This document shows, piece after piece, positions 25,169 through 34,016 of a stretch of 63,412 nt of DNA (within the stretch, counting starts at the first letter, position 1; every line of letters begins with the position of its first letter). The translations under genes and the position numbers were made by a program. Under the pieces are notes generated by a model that worked only from the letters and a program-made list of their open reading frames with translations, searched no databases and was not told where the DNA came from. The DNA is from Acidobacteriota bacterium (GTDB lineage: Bacteria; Acidobacteriota; Terriglobia; Bryobacterales; Bryobacteraceae). The stretch covers positions 1 through 63,412 of the forward strand of contig JAPKZA010000493.1 of assembly GCA_026394015.1 (NCBI GenBank), read 5' to 3'.

Positions 25169-27441
25169 CGCAGCGTCTGCGCCGGCTCTACGAGGCGAGC
25201 CCGTAGAGCCGGCAGCAGCGCGGCGGCGATGGCGAGAAGCCCTACCCCGAGCACGACGCCGGCCAGCGCTAAGGGGTCGGTCTCGGCGACGCCAAACAAC
25301 TGACTCCGAATCAAATCAGAGAGGGCGTACGCCCCCACCAGCCCCAGCGCCAAGCCCGGGATCGCCAGCCGAATTCCCTGCCCCAGCACGAGCTTCAGGA
25401 TGTCCGTTCGCGAGGCGCCTAAGGCCCCGCGGAGAGCCATCTCCCGTTGCCGCGCCGCCGCCAGCGAAGCGATGACGCCGTAGAGGCCCACACCCGCCAG
25501 CAGGATCGCCACGAGCGCCAAGCCGCCGCTGATGCCCAACGCGATCCGACGGTCGCCGACGCTACGTTCCACCCACTGGGCCATCGGCTGCGGGGAGACA
25601 GTTTGCAACTGCCCATCCACGCGGCGAAGAGCGGCAGCGAGCGCGGCGGGCATGCCCGCGTCGTCCCGCTCCGCCCGCGCCACCACTTGCATTCCTTCAA
25701 TCGGAAACTGCGCAATGTTGAGGAAGATCTCCGGCAGCGGAGCGGTATCGAGCCCTTGCTGCCGCGCATCACTAACGACGCCGACGATCACCGCCGACTG
25801 CGTGCCGTTCCATCGGAACTGCACCCGTTGCCCGAGGCCGCGGCCGAACTGGCGCAGAAACGCCAGATTCACCAGCGCCACCTTCTCTCCCTCGTTGGCC
25901 AGAAACAGCCGCCCGTCAACGAGCCGGAACCCCAGCGTTTCAAAAAACCCGGTCGAGGCGATGCTCCGCCGCGCGTTCTGCGGCTCTTCACCCGGGAACT
26001 GGAAAGGCGACGCGGCGCTGCTGCCAAACAGCGGCAGTCGCGATCCCACGCCAGCGGCGACCACCCCGGGTACGGCCTTCAATTCAGCCTCCAGCCGAGG
26101 ATAAAACGCCGCCATCTTCGCGTCCGTATCGTAGCGACCTTCGGGGATGCCGAGGCCGAACCGATAGACCTGCTCCACGCGAAATCCAGGATCAACCTCC
26201 AGCACCTGTTGCAGACTGCGGGCCAGCAGCAGGCAGCCAGCCAGCAGCACCACGCTCACGGCCACCTCCGCCGCCACAATGGCGGAACGAACCCGATGGC
26301 TTCGTCGGCCGCCGGCGACGGCGGGGCCGCCCTCGCGCATCTCTTGCTCCAGCACCAAGCGCCGAGCCTGCCACAGCGGCAGCAACGGCATCAGAAGCAC
26401 CGTGAGCAGTCCGCAGCCCAACGCAAACGCGACGGTCACGACGGAAGGTTCGACGCGGAACGGCACCAAGCGCAGCAACACAATCGATAGCGCCGCCCCA
26501 CCCAGCGTGCCAACTAAGCTCACCACCAAACTCTCCTGGCCGAACTCCCGAGCGAGGTCGCCGAACCGGGCTCCAAGCGACAGCCGAATCGCCAACTCCC
26601 GCCGTCGCCGATCAAAACGAACCAGTAGGAGGTGCCCCAGATTCGCGGCCGCAATCAGCGTCAGCAGCAGCGCCCCGACGGCCAGAATTCCCAGCGGACG
26701 GTGGTAACGCCCCTGCACTTCCTGCCGCAAATTCCGGAGCAAAATCCCGCCATCGCGATGGGTGGCGTACGCCCCACTCCACTGCCCCGCCAGCACGTTC
26801 ATGGCCGCCTGCGCCTGCTCAGCGGGCTTCGCCAAACGGCCGATCGCCGACAACGTTCGCGCATCCCGACGGCCACCGTAATCGGCATGAGAAAGCGGGA
26901 TCCAAGCGCCAATCGGCTCTTCGTTCCAGCTATCGCGGAACCCGGCGGGCAGCACCCCGATCACGGTCACCGGCTGGCTGTTCATCAACACCCGCCGCCC
27001 CAGGACGTTGGCCTCACTGCCGAACAATCGTTGCTTGGCCGACGCGCTCAACACGACGACGCCGGGTTCGTTTTCCTGAAACATGCGCCCTTCCGCCGGT
27101 GCCACGCCGAACACGGTCAACCAGTCAGCGGTCACCATGCCGGCGATGATCACCTGCACCGCGCCGCCGTTGGCCCCTTGCCAGCCGAAGCTCCGCGGCC
27201 GCCCCACGGCGACCGCCGAGAAGGCCCCCGACTTCTGATAATCACCCAGCGCTTCGAGCGAGGTATCCGCTTCGACGCCGTTGCGCAGGGTCTCGTGCAA
27301 AGCCACTAACTCGTCGGCATTCCGATACGGCAACCCCTGCAGAACCAAAGCCTGCGCTGCCGTGTACACCGCCGTATTGGCCCCAATCGCCAGCGCCAGA
27401 ATCAACGCGGCCAAAACAAAGAAACCAGGAGTTCGTCTCAT
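25165..27441 (-). CDS. ADOP-family FtsX/MacB-like permease
   Basis: 758 residues: an N-terminal helix (GFFVLAALILALAIGANTAVYTAA), a MacB-type periplasmic core domain, three helices (first FtsX block), a second periplasmic domain starting near PGFRVEQVYRFGLG, and a final FtsX block ending LLPALRARLVEPAQTLR. This double core-FtsX layout is the acidobacterial duplicated orphaned permease (ADOP) family. Such permeases often lack an adjacent ATPase, as here. The likely role is mechanotransmission or export in the envelope. It begins right after the SirB1-like stop codon, so the two are cotranscribed, and it overlaps the M1 fusion stop by 4 nt tail-to-tail. Confidence 0.9.
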   Translation of the reverse strand: MRRTPGFFVLAALILALAIGANTAVYTAAQALVLQGLPYRNADELVALHETLRNGVEADTSLEALGDYQKSGAFSAVAVGRPRSFGWQGANGGAVQVIIAGMVTADWLTVFGVAPAEGRMFQENEPGVVVLSASAKQRLFGSEANVLGRRVLMNSQPVTVIGVLPAGFRDSWNEEPIGAWIPLSHADYGGRRDARTLSAIGRLAKPAEQAQAAMNVLAGQWSGAYATHRDGGILLRNLRQEVQGRYHRPLGILAVGALLLTLIAAANLGHLLLVRFDRRRRELAIRLSLGARFGDLAREFGQESLVVSLVGTLGGAALSIVLLRLVPFRVEPSVVTVAFALGCGLLTVLLMPLLPLWQARRLVLEQEMREGGPAVAGGRRSHRVRSAIVAAEVAVSVVLLAGCLLLARSLQQVLEVDPGFRVEQVYRFGLGIPEGRYDTDAKMAAFYPRLEAELKAVPGVVAAGVGSRLPLFGSSAASPFQFPGEEPQNARRSIASTGFFETLGFRLVDGRLFLANEGEKVALVNLAFLRQFGRGLGQRVQFRWNGTQSAVIVGVVSDARQQGLDTAPLPEIFLNIAQFPIEGMQVVARAERDDAGMPAALAAALRRVDGQLQTVSPQPMAQWVERSVGDRRIALGISGGLALVAILLAGVGLYGVIASLAAARQREMALRGALGASRTDILKLVLGQGIRLAIPGLALGLVGAYALSDLIRSQLFGVAETDPLALAGVVLGVGLLAIAAALLPALRARLVEPAQTLR

Positions 27442-27442
27442 C

Positions 27443-28261
27443 CTACCCGCGGCGAGAGAGGTACCGATCGATGATCGCGATCTGTTCCACCACCCGGTCC
27501 CGGTCGCGCGCCTCCGGCATCAACGCCAAGTAGCTTTCAAAGTCAGACCGGGCGGCTTGAAACTTCTTCAACTCCACGTTCACAGCGCCGCGCAGGATGT
27601 AGCTATCGGCGTCGGATGGGCTCGCTTGCAACAGAAGATCGAGTACCTGCGACGCTTTCGGAAACTGCTTGCCCCGCAGATAGATGCTGCGCAGATTATT
27701 CAGCATCCGAATGATGATCTGGCGCGAGGTCACCGGCTGCAGCAGTTGCGGTGTGGCGGACAGATCCATACCGGTTAAAGTCTTGGCAAAATCGAGGCAC
27801 TCTTCGCCTGTCATCAACGTCCCCTGATGGAAAACGTCAATGTAGGTTTTGAAGCCTTCGTCCTCGTAGCTGCACAGAAAATGGCCCGGCAGGCCGATGC
27901 CGAACACCGGCATCTCCAACCGCTCGGCGACCGCCATGTAGACAACGCACAGCGAAATCGGAATGCCCGTCCGCGAGGCAATCACTTCGTTCAGGCAACT
28001 GTTCCGGGCGTTGTAATAGTCCTGCTCATTGCCCGTAAAACCCTGCTCGCGGAAGAGGAATTCGTGCAACACCTGCAGGCGTTCCACGCCGTCGTATTCC
28101 ATCCGCATCCGCTCGTCGATCTCGTTGGCATACGAATCGAGGATATCGATAAACGGACCCGGGTCCAGCTTCGGGAATTCAATCGTGGCCAATTCGAGCG
28201 CCGCCAGTTCAAGCGGCGCGTCAGAATCCTCACGGGTCAGGATGTCAATCAACGCATCCAT
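27443..28261 (-). CDS. SirB1-like transglutaminase-fold protein with TPR tail
   Basis: 272 residues. The first 180 match the SirB1/transglutaminase-like family, with NSCLNEVIASRTGIPISLCVVYMAVAERL and GIGLPGHFLC. The Cys in NSCLN and the His in LPGHF sit at the family's catalytic-type positions. The C-terminal part has TPR-like helices (DSYILRGAVNVELKKFQAA). These proteins are widespread next to peptidyl-tRNA or envelope genes but the biochemical role is not settled. The start may be the ATG at 28261 or a GTG three codons upstream. It precedes the ADOP permease by 1 nt. Confidence 0.8.
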   Translation of the reverse strand: MDALIDILTREDSDAPLELAALELATIEFPKLDPGPFIDILDSYANEIDERMRMEYDGVERLQVLHEFLFREQGFTGNEQDYYNARNSCLNEVIASRTGIPISLCVVYMAVAERLEMPVFGIGLPGHFLCSYEDEGFKTYIDVFHQGTLMTGEECLDFAKTLTGMDLSATPQLLQPVTSRQIIIRMLNNLRSIYLRGKQFPKASQVLDLLLQASPSDADSYILRGAVNVELKKFQAARSDFESYLALMPEARDRDRVVEQIAIIDRYLSRRG

Positions 28262-28288
28262 AGGGGTCACACGTTAGAATAACAAAGC

Positions 28289-29206
28289 GTGCGCCTGATT
28301 TTCCTCACTCTTTGGGTCGTCATTCTTTCGGCGCAAGATCTTGTGTGGCAACGGGACCTGCCGGGCGAAGTTCTGACGGGCGGCACAGGGCGGTTCACGT
28401 GGGGTCGACGCGTCCTGCGGTGGTCCGGTGCCGAGTACCGCGAGGTGGCCCGAGCCACCCACGGCTTCGACGGTGGCGGCTGCGTCTTCGGCAAGGACGA
28501 CCTGATCCTGGCCGAGCGCCCCGCCACCGGCACGCTCGGCCGGTTGGTTCACCTTCCGGCCCCGGCCTACAAAGCGGTCGTCATCGACACCGACGTCGAA
28601 CTGCACGATTGCGTGCCGACTACGCTCTTCGGCCGTTCCGGCTTTCTCATGGTCCACCGCTTCACGCAAGTACGTTTCTATTGGCTCACCGCCGGCCGCT
28701 GGCAGATGCAGGAGATCTACTCGATCTACACGGCGTCTCGTCAAGGCGGGCTCGCCGTCTTCGACGTCGATCGCGACGGACGGCCCGATATCTTCTGCGG
28801 CAACTATTGGGTCCGCAGCCCCGAACGGTTCGACCTGCCTTGGCACATCTTTGCCATCAACCTGCTCCACGCGGAGCCGGAGGACGCAAACTTCATCCTT
28901 GCCCCGTGGCAGCGCGAACTGGTCGCCCTGCAACGCGAGCGCGCACCCGCTCCCCTCCGCCGCTTCACTCCCCAGTCTGACCCGCAACAACTCTGGACCG
29001 AGGCGAGCACCGGAGCCTATCAACGCCCCGCCGCCATCGCCTCGCAAGGGGCCGAGCTATGGATCGGCGACGCGACCGGCGTTACCGCGTGGCCTTCCGG
29101 CCGCCGTTGGGCCACCGGCCACACGGTCATCGCCCTCCTACCGGGCGGCATCGCCGTCGGCCCCAACCGCGTCACCCGCTGGCGGCCTCAGCCCTTGCGC
29201 AAATAA
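28289..29206 (+). CDS. Exported FG-GAP/VCBS-like propeller protein of unknown function
   Basis: 305 residues from a GTG start. A short signal peptide (LIFLTLWVVILSAQ) is followed by beta-rich sequence. One blade carries a calcium-binding FG-GAP/VCBS-type loop, VFDVDRDGRPDIFCGNYW, and other blades are degenerate. It is predicted to be a secreted or outer-membrane-facing propeller. There is no enzyme motif. The gene stands alone between divergent SirB1-like and convergent cupin genes. A similar but separate propeller-like sequence occurs in the broken gene at 57948-59347. Confidence 0.6.
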   Translation: MRLIFLTLWVVILSAQDLVWQRDLPGEVLTGGTGRFTWGRRVLRWSGAEYREVARATHGFDGGGCVFGKDDLILAERPATGTLGRLVHLPAPAYKAVVIDTDVELHDCVPTTLFGRSGFLMVHRFTQVRFYWLTAGRWQMQEIYSIYTASRQGGLAVFDVDRDGRPDIFCGNYWVRSPERFDLPWHIFAINLLHAEPEDANFILAPWQRELVALQRERAPAPLRRFTPQSDPQQLWTEASTGAYQRPAAIASQGAELWIGDATGVTAWPSGRRWATGHTVIALLPGGIAVGPNRVTRWRPQPLRK

Positions 29207-29538
29207 GCGTCGTCGCCCCGCACCCAATCCGCCCGGACGGGCGCAAACAGGTCGAAGACCCACGATTTTTCCAGCGCAATCACCCGATGGACGACGTTCG
29301 AAGGAATCTGCAACGCCTCCCCTGCTTCGATCGTAATGTCTTCATCGGCTGTGATGAACTGCAGCCGACCTTCCATTAAAATCGTCACCTGTTCGTTCTC
29401 GTGGTGATGATCGGGCACCACGGCGCCTTGCTCCATTTCGAGCCGCGCGATCGTGATCCGGTCCGTGTGAATCGCTCGCCGGGCCAGCGCCGAACTGAGT
29501 TGTTCAAGAGGGATGCTATTCCAACGATGGAGCTTCAT
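29188..29538 (-). CDS. Small cupin-domain protein
   Basis: 116 residues, single cupin. Metal-binding motif 1 is PDHHHENEQVTILMEG (two to three His plus Glu) and motif 2 is IPSNVVHRV. It is a cytoplasmic single-domain cupin of the type often linked to quercetinase-like or sugar-binding folds; the substrate is not recognisable. It overlaps the upstream + gene by 19 nt tail-to-tail and is divergent from rmlA, so it could share a promoter region of 57 nt with the rml operon. Confidence 0.8.
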   Translation of the reverse strand: MKLHRWNSIPLEQLSSALARRAIHTDRITIARLEMEQGAVVPDHHHENEQVTILMEGRLQFITADEDITIEAGEALQIPSNVVHRVIALEKSWVFDLFAPVRADWVRGDDAYLRKG

Positions 29539-29595
29539 AGGGTTGATCGTGTATTCTAACAGGAGGTGTAAATAGGCCGCTTGGAAGGGTTTCTA

Positions 29596-30330
29596 ATGAA
29601 AGGTGTTGTATTAGCTGGCGGCACGGGAAGCCGGCTGTTTCCGCTCACAAAGATCACGAATAAGCATCTGCTGCCGATCTACGACAAGCCGATGATCTAC
29701 TACCCCATCCAGACTCTGGTGGACGCCGGCATTCGAGACATCCTGATCGTCACAGGCGGCCGCAACGCCGGCGACTTCCTGCGGCTTCTGGCCAACGGCA
29801 AGGAGTTCGGGTTGACGCACCTTGACTTCACCTATCAGGAAGGCGAAGGCGGCATCGCCGAGGCGCTCTCACTCGCCGAGCATTTCGCCGACGGCGAACG
29901 GATCTGCGTCATCCTGGGGGACAACATCATCGAAGGCTCTATCCGCGAAGCCGTGCAGGAGTTCATGACCCAGCCCGGCGGCGCGAAAATTCTGCTGAAA
30001 GAAGTGGACGACGCCGAACGCTTCGGTGTCGCCGAAATCGTCGACGACAAGATTGTCGGTATCGAAGAAAAACCGAAAGCACCAAAGTCGAACCTGGCCG
30101 TCACCGGCTTCTACCTCTACGACGAACACGTTTTTGAAAAAGTGAAGGGCCTCGAGCGCTCCGCGCGCGGCGAGTTGGAAATCACCGACGTGAACAACTC
30201 CTACATCGCCGACGGCGCGATGACCTTCTCTTACCTCGATGGCTGGTGGACCGACGCCGGCACTTTCGAAAGCCTGCTCCGCGCTAACAACCTCGTCGCC
30301 GAAACCATCGCCAAGAGGGGAGAGCTTTGA
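29596..30330 (+). CDS. rmlA: Glucose-1-phosphate thymidylyltransferase-type nucleotidyltransferase
   Basis: 244 residues, the short form of RmlA. The nucleotidyl motif GVVLAGGTGSRLFPLTKITNK and KPMIYYPIQTLV are standard. VILGDNI gives the metal-binding Asp, and the C-terminal WTDAGTFESL is the family ending. The reaction is dTTP + glucose-1-phosphate to dTDP-glucose, the first step of dTDP-L-rhamnose or related deoxysugar synthesis. The ATG at 29596 has GGAAGGG upstream at good distance; a TTG at 29581 is less likely. It is the first gene of a three-gene operon with 4-nt overlaps. Confidence 0.9.
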   Translation: MKGVVLAGGTGSRLFPLTKITNKHLLPIYDKPMIYYPIQTLVDAGIRDILIVTGGRNAGDFLRLLANGKEFGLTHLDFTYQEGEGGIAEALSLAEHFADGERICVILGDNIIEGSIREAVQEFMTQPGGAKILLKEVDDAERFGVAEIVDDKIVGIEEKPKAPKSNLAVTGFYLYDEHVFEKVKGLERSARGELEITDVNNSYIADGAMTFSYLDGWWTDAGTFESLLRANNLVAETIAKRGEL

Positions 30331-30839
30331 ACGAGAAGGGCATCGGTCAAGTCATCCTGAAGCCCGACAGCGACAAGCTGATCCCGGGCGTAAAGGTGTT
30401 CCCTGTGCCGCTTTGGCCGGACGACCGCGGCTACTTCCTCGAAGTCGCCCGCCTCGGCCAGGGCCCCGTGGCGGAGTTCCCGGCGGCGACCACCCAGGTC
30501 TCCACCGCCCTTAGCTATCCGGGCACCATCAAGGCCTTCCACATCCACAAGCACCAGACCGACTGCTGGCTCCCCGCCGCCGGCATGTTCCAGGTAGCGC
30601 TCGTGGATCTGCGCGAAGGCTCGCCCACTTATGGCTTGCGGAATACCCTCTACGTTGGCGTTCTGCGGCCTTGGCAGATCATCATCCCGCCCGGCGTTGG
30701 CCACGGTTACAAGGTCATCGGCGGCGATCCCGGCGTCCTCGTCTATTTGACCAATCGCCTCTATGACCCCGCCGACGAGGGCCGGATTCCGCACAACGAC
30801 GCAGCCATCAACTACGACTGGGAGCTACAACACAAGTGA
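30327..30839 (+). CDS. rmlC: RmlC-like dTDP-4-dehydro-6-deoxysugar 3,5-epimerase
   Basis: 170 residues, cupin-fold epimerase. DRGYFLEVARL near the N-terminus and IKAFHIHKHQTDCW, which contains the conserved His pair, identify the family; PPGVGHGYKVIGG is the C-terminal part. The start is TTG inside the rmlA stop (TTGA overlap), so translation is coupled. It converts dTDP-4-keto-6-deoxyglucose to the L-lyxo form, the step before the reductase RmlD. No rmlD is in this window. Confidence 0.8.
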   Translation: MNEKGIGQVILKPDSDKLIPGVKVFPVPLWPDDRGYFLEVARLGQGPVAEFPAATTQVSTALSYPGTIKAFHIHKHQTDCWLPAAGMFQVALVDLREGSPTYGLRNTLYVGVLRPWQIIIPPGVGHGYKVIGGDPGVLVYLTNRLYDPADEGRIPHNDAAINYDWELQHK

Positions 30840-31846
30840 AACTAATCGTTACCGGAGGAGCGGGCTTCATCGGGTCCGCCTTCGTCCGCCTCCTCCTTTC
30901 AACCCCCGGCCCGTACGAGATCACCGTACTCGACAAGCTGACCTATGCCGGAAACCCGGACAATCTAGCCCCCGTCGCCAGCGATCCCCGCTACAAATTC
31001 GTTCAGGCCGACATAGCCGATGCCGTTGCCGTGAACGCCGTAGTGGACGAGGTACAACCCGATGCCATCGTCCACTTCGCCGCCGAAAGTCACGTCGACC
31101 GAAGTATTCTCTCGCCGGAGCCGGTCGTGCAGACCAACATTTTCGGCACCTTCACGCTTCTCGAAGCCGCCCGCCGCGCCGGCGTGAAGCGGTTTCTGCA
31201 TGTCTCCACCGACGAAGTCTACGGCTCCATTCCGGAGCCGCACGAAGCCGACGAAAACTATCCGCTCATCGCCAGCAGCCCCTATTCGGCGTCGAAAGCA
31301 GGCTCCGACCTGTTGGCCTTGTCCTACTGGACAACCTACAAAATGCCGGTGATGGTCACCCGGGCATCCAACAACTACGGCCCCTACCAATTCCCCGAAA
31401 AGCTGATTCCGCTCATGATCGCGAATGCCTTGGAAGGCAAGACGCTACCGGTCTACGGCGATGGCCAGCAGATCCGCGACTGGCTCTACGTGGATGATCA
31501 TTGCCGTGCCATTCTGGCCGTCCTCGAGAAGGGCCGGGCCGGCGAGGTCTACAACATCGGCGGGAGCCGAGCGCTGCCGAACCTGGAAGTAGTGCAACGC
31601 ATCATCGCCGCCACGGGTCTGGACGAATCGTCGATCCGCTACGTCACGGACCGACCAGGCCACGACCGCCGCTACGCGCTCACGAGCGATAAGTTGACCC
31701 GCGAGACCGGCTGGGCTCCGCAGATGGAGTTCGAGGCCGGACTCGCCGCCACCATCGATTGGTACCGCACGAATACCCGTTGGATCGAACGCGTCCGCAC
31801 CGGGGCTTACCGCGAATACTACGATCAAAACTACGAGAACCGCTAG
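30836..31846 (+). CDS. rmlB: dTDP-glucose 4,6-dehydratase
   Basis: 336 residues, extended SDR. The Rossmann motif is TGGAGFIGSAF, FAAESHVDRSI marks the NAD and substrate region, and STDEVYGSI plus YSASK provide the catalytic Thr-Asp-Glu and Tyr-Lys. RPGHDRRYA near the C-terminus is diagnostic of RmlB. It makes dTDP-4-keto-6-deoxy-D-glucose from dTDP-glucose. The start is GTG overlapping the rmlC stop. The gene order A-C-B is consistent with an envelope or O-antigen deoxysugar pathway; which sugar is made depends on a reductase or aminotransferase encoded elsewhere. Confidence 0.95.
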   Translation: MKLIVTGGAGFIGSAFVRLLLSTPGPYEITVLDKLTYAGNPDNLAPVASDPRYKFVQADIADAVAVNAVVDEVQPDAIVHFAAESHVDRSILSPEPVVQTNIFGTFTLLEAARRAGVKRFLHVSTDEVYGSIPEPHEADENYPLIASSPYSASKAGSDLLALSYWTTYKMPVMVTRASNNYGPYQFPEKLIPLMIANALEGKTLPVYGDGQQIRDWLYVDDHCRAILAVLEKGRAGEVYNIGGSRALPNLEVVQRIIAATGLDESSIRYVTDRPGHDRRYALTSDKLTRETGWAPQMEFEAGLAATIDWYRTNTRWIERVRTGAYREYYDQNYENR

Positions 31847-32169
31847 CGCATCGCCAACCGCGGCGCTGATTTCTCCACGGGCCGAAGGAACACTCCAACG
31901 GCCTTTTGGTCAGACTCGAGCAAGCAAACGAACTCTGTCTCGGACGTCTTGCCGTTCGGCTGAATGACGAAGCCCCGGCCCCACAAAACCTTGGCTACTT
32001 TCTGCGACCCCACCGCACCGCCCGTCGAATCAACCGGCTGGCTTTGCTTGCCCGGAATCCGAAACCGGGCCATCGATCCGCTTTTGCTCAACTCCGCCTG
32101 ATAGTGCCGTTCGCACGGCTCATTCGCCCACAGCGCCGCCCCCATCAGCCCTATCGCCAACCCCCTCAT
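31843..32169 (-). CDS. Small exported protein of unknown function
   Basis: 108 residues with a cleavable signal peptide (MRGLAIGLMGAALWANE). The mature part is basic and contains two Cys, one after the signal (EPCERH) and one in FVCLLES, possibly a disulfide. The ATG overlaps the dehydrogenase stop as ATGA, which supports the start at 32169. It ends 4 nt inside rmlB on the opposite strand. I know no family for it. Its position after a P5C dehydrogenase may be incidental. Confidence 0.6.
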   Translation of the reverse strand: MRGLAIGLMGAALWANEPCERHYQAELSKSGSMARFRIPGKQSQPVDSTGGAVGSQKVAKVLWGRGFVIQPNGKTSETEFVCLLESDQKAVGVFLRPVEKSAPRLAMR

Positions 32170-33728
32170 AGCACCTTGGTCGCAATCGATTTTGCTTGCA
32201 AAAATTGCAGCAGATAGTCCGGTCCGCCGGCCTTCGAATCGGTCCCGGAAAGGTTGAACCCACCAAAGGGATGCGCCCCCACCATGGCTCCGGTGCACTT
32301 CCGATTCAAGTACAGGTTGCCCACGTGGAACTCCGCTTTCGCGCGCTCCAGATGCTCCGGCACGAGCGAATAGACCGCCCCGGTCAATCCGTAGTCGCTA
32401 TCGTTGGCGAGTTCCAACGCGTGCTCAAAATCCCGCGCCTTGGTCACCGCCAACACCGGGCCAAAGATCTCTTCTTGAAACAGGCGCGCCGTCCGGTCGA
32501 CGTCCGCGAACACCGTCGGCTGCAGGAAGTAGCCGGGCCCCGCGGCCTCGCCCCCGCCCGCCACTAACCGCCCTTCCGCCCGCCCGATTTCTATATATTG
32601 CAGAATCGTTTTCCGCGCTCCGGCGCTGATCACCGGCCCCATCGAAAACTGCGGATCTGTCGCATCTCCCACCGTCAAGGCCGCCACCCGCGGCTCCAAC
32701 CGCCGCAGAAATTCGTCGTAGACCGCCTCGTGCACAATCGCCCGGCTGCACGCGGAACACTTCTGGCCCTGGTAGCCAAACGCCGCCGCCACCACCCCGC
32801 TCACCGCCGCGTCCAAGTCACATTCGGCATCCACGACAATCGCGTCCTTACCGCCCATCTCCGCCACCACGCGCCGGATCCACTTCAGCCCTCTTTGCGG
32901 CTTCGCCGCCAGTTCATTGATCCGCAGGCCCACTTCGCGCGACCCCGTGAAGCTCACAAATCGCGTCAACGGATGCAGCACCAACTCATCGCCGATCACG
33001 TTCCCGCTGCCGACGCAAAGCGCCAAGGCCCGCGGCGGCAAACCCGCCTCCCACAGCACTTCCACAAACTTCGCCGCCACAATCGGCGTATCGCTCGACG
33101 GCTTCAAAACCACGGTGTTTCCACATACCAGCGCCGCCGCCGTCATCCCGGCCAGAATCGCGAGCGGAAAGTTCCACGGCGGAATCACCACGCCCACACC
33201 CAGCGGCAAGTATTCGAGCTCATTCCGTTCGCCCAGCATTTGGATCAACGCTTCCGGGTTCGCCCAACGCACCATCTGCCGCGCATAATATTCGCAGAAA
33301 TCAATCGCCTCGGCGGTGTCCGCTTCGGCCTCGGCCCAGCTCTTTCCCGCCTCCAACACGAGCCACGCGTTGAACTCGTTCTTGCGCTCGCGCATAATCG
33401 CGGCGGCCTTCACGATCACCGCCACCCGCTCGGCCACCGGCGTCCGCGCCCACTCCGGGAAGTAAGCGGCCGCATCGGCCACCGCCTCCCGCGCCATGGC
33501 CGCCGTCGCCTTCGCGTGCAGCCCCACCGTTTCGTCCGTGCGGGACGGATTTACGGAACGAAGCCAATCCTCGGTCCGCACCGCTTGGCCCGCAATCCAC
33601 AACGAATACTCTTTCCCGAAGGACGCACGCACTTGCACGAGCGCCCCCTCCATCGCCTGCCGGTTGTCCGGCTGCGCGAAGTCCGCGTACGGTTCGTTGT
33701 GAAATGCGGGTAGCGGCTGCATCGGCAT
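32166..33728 (-). CDS. pruA: L-glutamate gamma-semialdehyde (1-pyrroline-5-carboxylate) dehydrogenase
   Basis: 520 residues, NAD-dependent aldehyde dehydrogenase of the PutA/RocA group, the second step of proline degradation. The oxyanion Asn lies in PPWNFPLAI, the catalytic Glu in AEMGGKD and the nucleophile Cys in YQGQKCSACSR. The C-terminal signature GAMVGAHPFGGFNLSG and GGPDYLLQF is specific for the P5C subgroup. It is separate from proline dehydrogenase, which is not in the window. The start overlaps the YtxH stop (TAATG), so it is coupled to that small gene. Confidence 0.9.
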   Translation of the reverse strand: MPMQPLPAFHNEPYADFAQPDNRQAMEGALVQVRASFGKEYSLWIAGQAVRTEDWLRSVNPSRTDETVGLHAKATAAMAREAVADAAAYFPEWARTPVAERVAVIVKAAAIMRERKNEFNAWLVLEAGKSWAEAEADTAEAIDFCEYYARQMVRWANPEALIQMLGERNELEYLPLGVGVVIPPWNFPLAILAGMTAAALVCGNTVVLKPSSDTPIVAAKFVEVLWEAGLPPRALALCVGSGNVIGDELVLHPLTRFVSFTGSREVGLRINELAAKPQRGLKWIRRVVAEMGGKDAIVVDAECDLDAAVSGVVAAAFGYQGQKCSACSRAIVHEAVYDEFLRRLEPRVAALTVGDATDPQFSMGPVISAGARKTILQYIEIGRAEGRLVAGGGEAAGPGYFLQPTVFADVDRTARLFQEEIFGPVLAVTKARDFEHALELANDSDYGLTGAVYSLVPEHLERAKAEFHVGNLYLNRKCTGAMVGAHPFGGFNLSGTDSKAGGPDYLLQFLQAKSIATKVL

Positions 33729-33991
33729 TACCCTTCGACCATCTTCCGACCGCGCTCGAAGAGATCGGCCGCTTCATCGGCCATCTTCCGGCCCTGTTCA
33801 TACAAGTCGCGGCCGCGGTCGACCATCTCCTTGCCTTTCTCGGTGAGCACATCAGCGCTCTCTCCGGCGTGGCGCGAAATGCGCCGCCGCGTCACTTCGC
33901 CCGCCGCCGGGGCGTACAAAAGCGCCACCGCGGCACCAATCGCGGCACCCGTCAAGAACCATACCGCTTTACTGCTGTTATCTTCTGCCAT
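33728..33991 (-). CDS. YtxH-like small membrane protein
   Basis: 87 residues: one N-terminal transmembrane helix (FLTGAAIGAAVALLYAPAAG) with the LLxAPxxGxxxR pattern of YtxH/gas-vesicle-like proteins, then an amphipathic, charged helical tail (KGKEMVDRGRDLYEQGRKM). Such proteins are linked to envelope stress in Bacteria, but no molecular function is known. It is the first gene of a small operon with pruA and the exported protein. Confidence 0.75.
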   Translation of the reverse strand: MAEDNSSKAVWFLTGAAIGAAVALLYAPAAGEVTRRRISRHAGESADVLTEKGKEMVDRGRDLYEQGRKMADEAADLFERGRKMVEG

Positions 33992-34016
33992 AAGGTACTC
34001 CTCAACCGATATTGTT

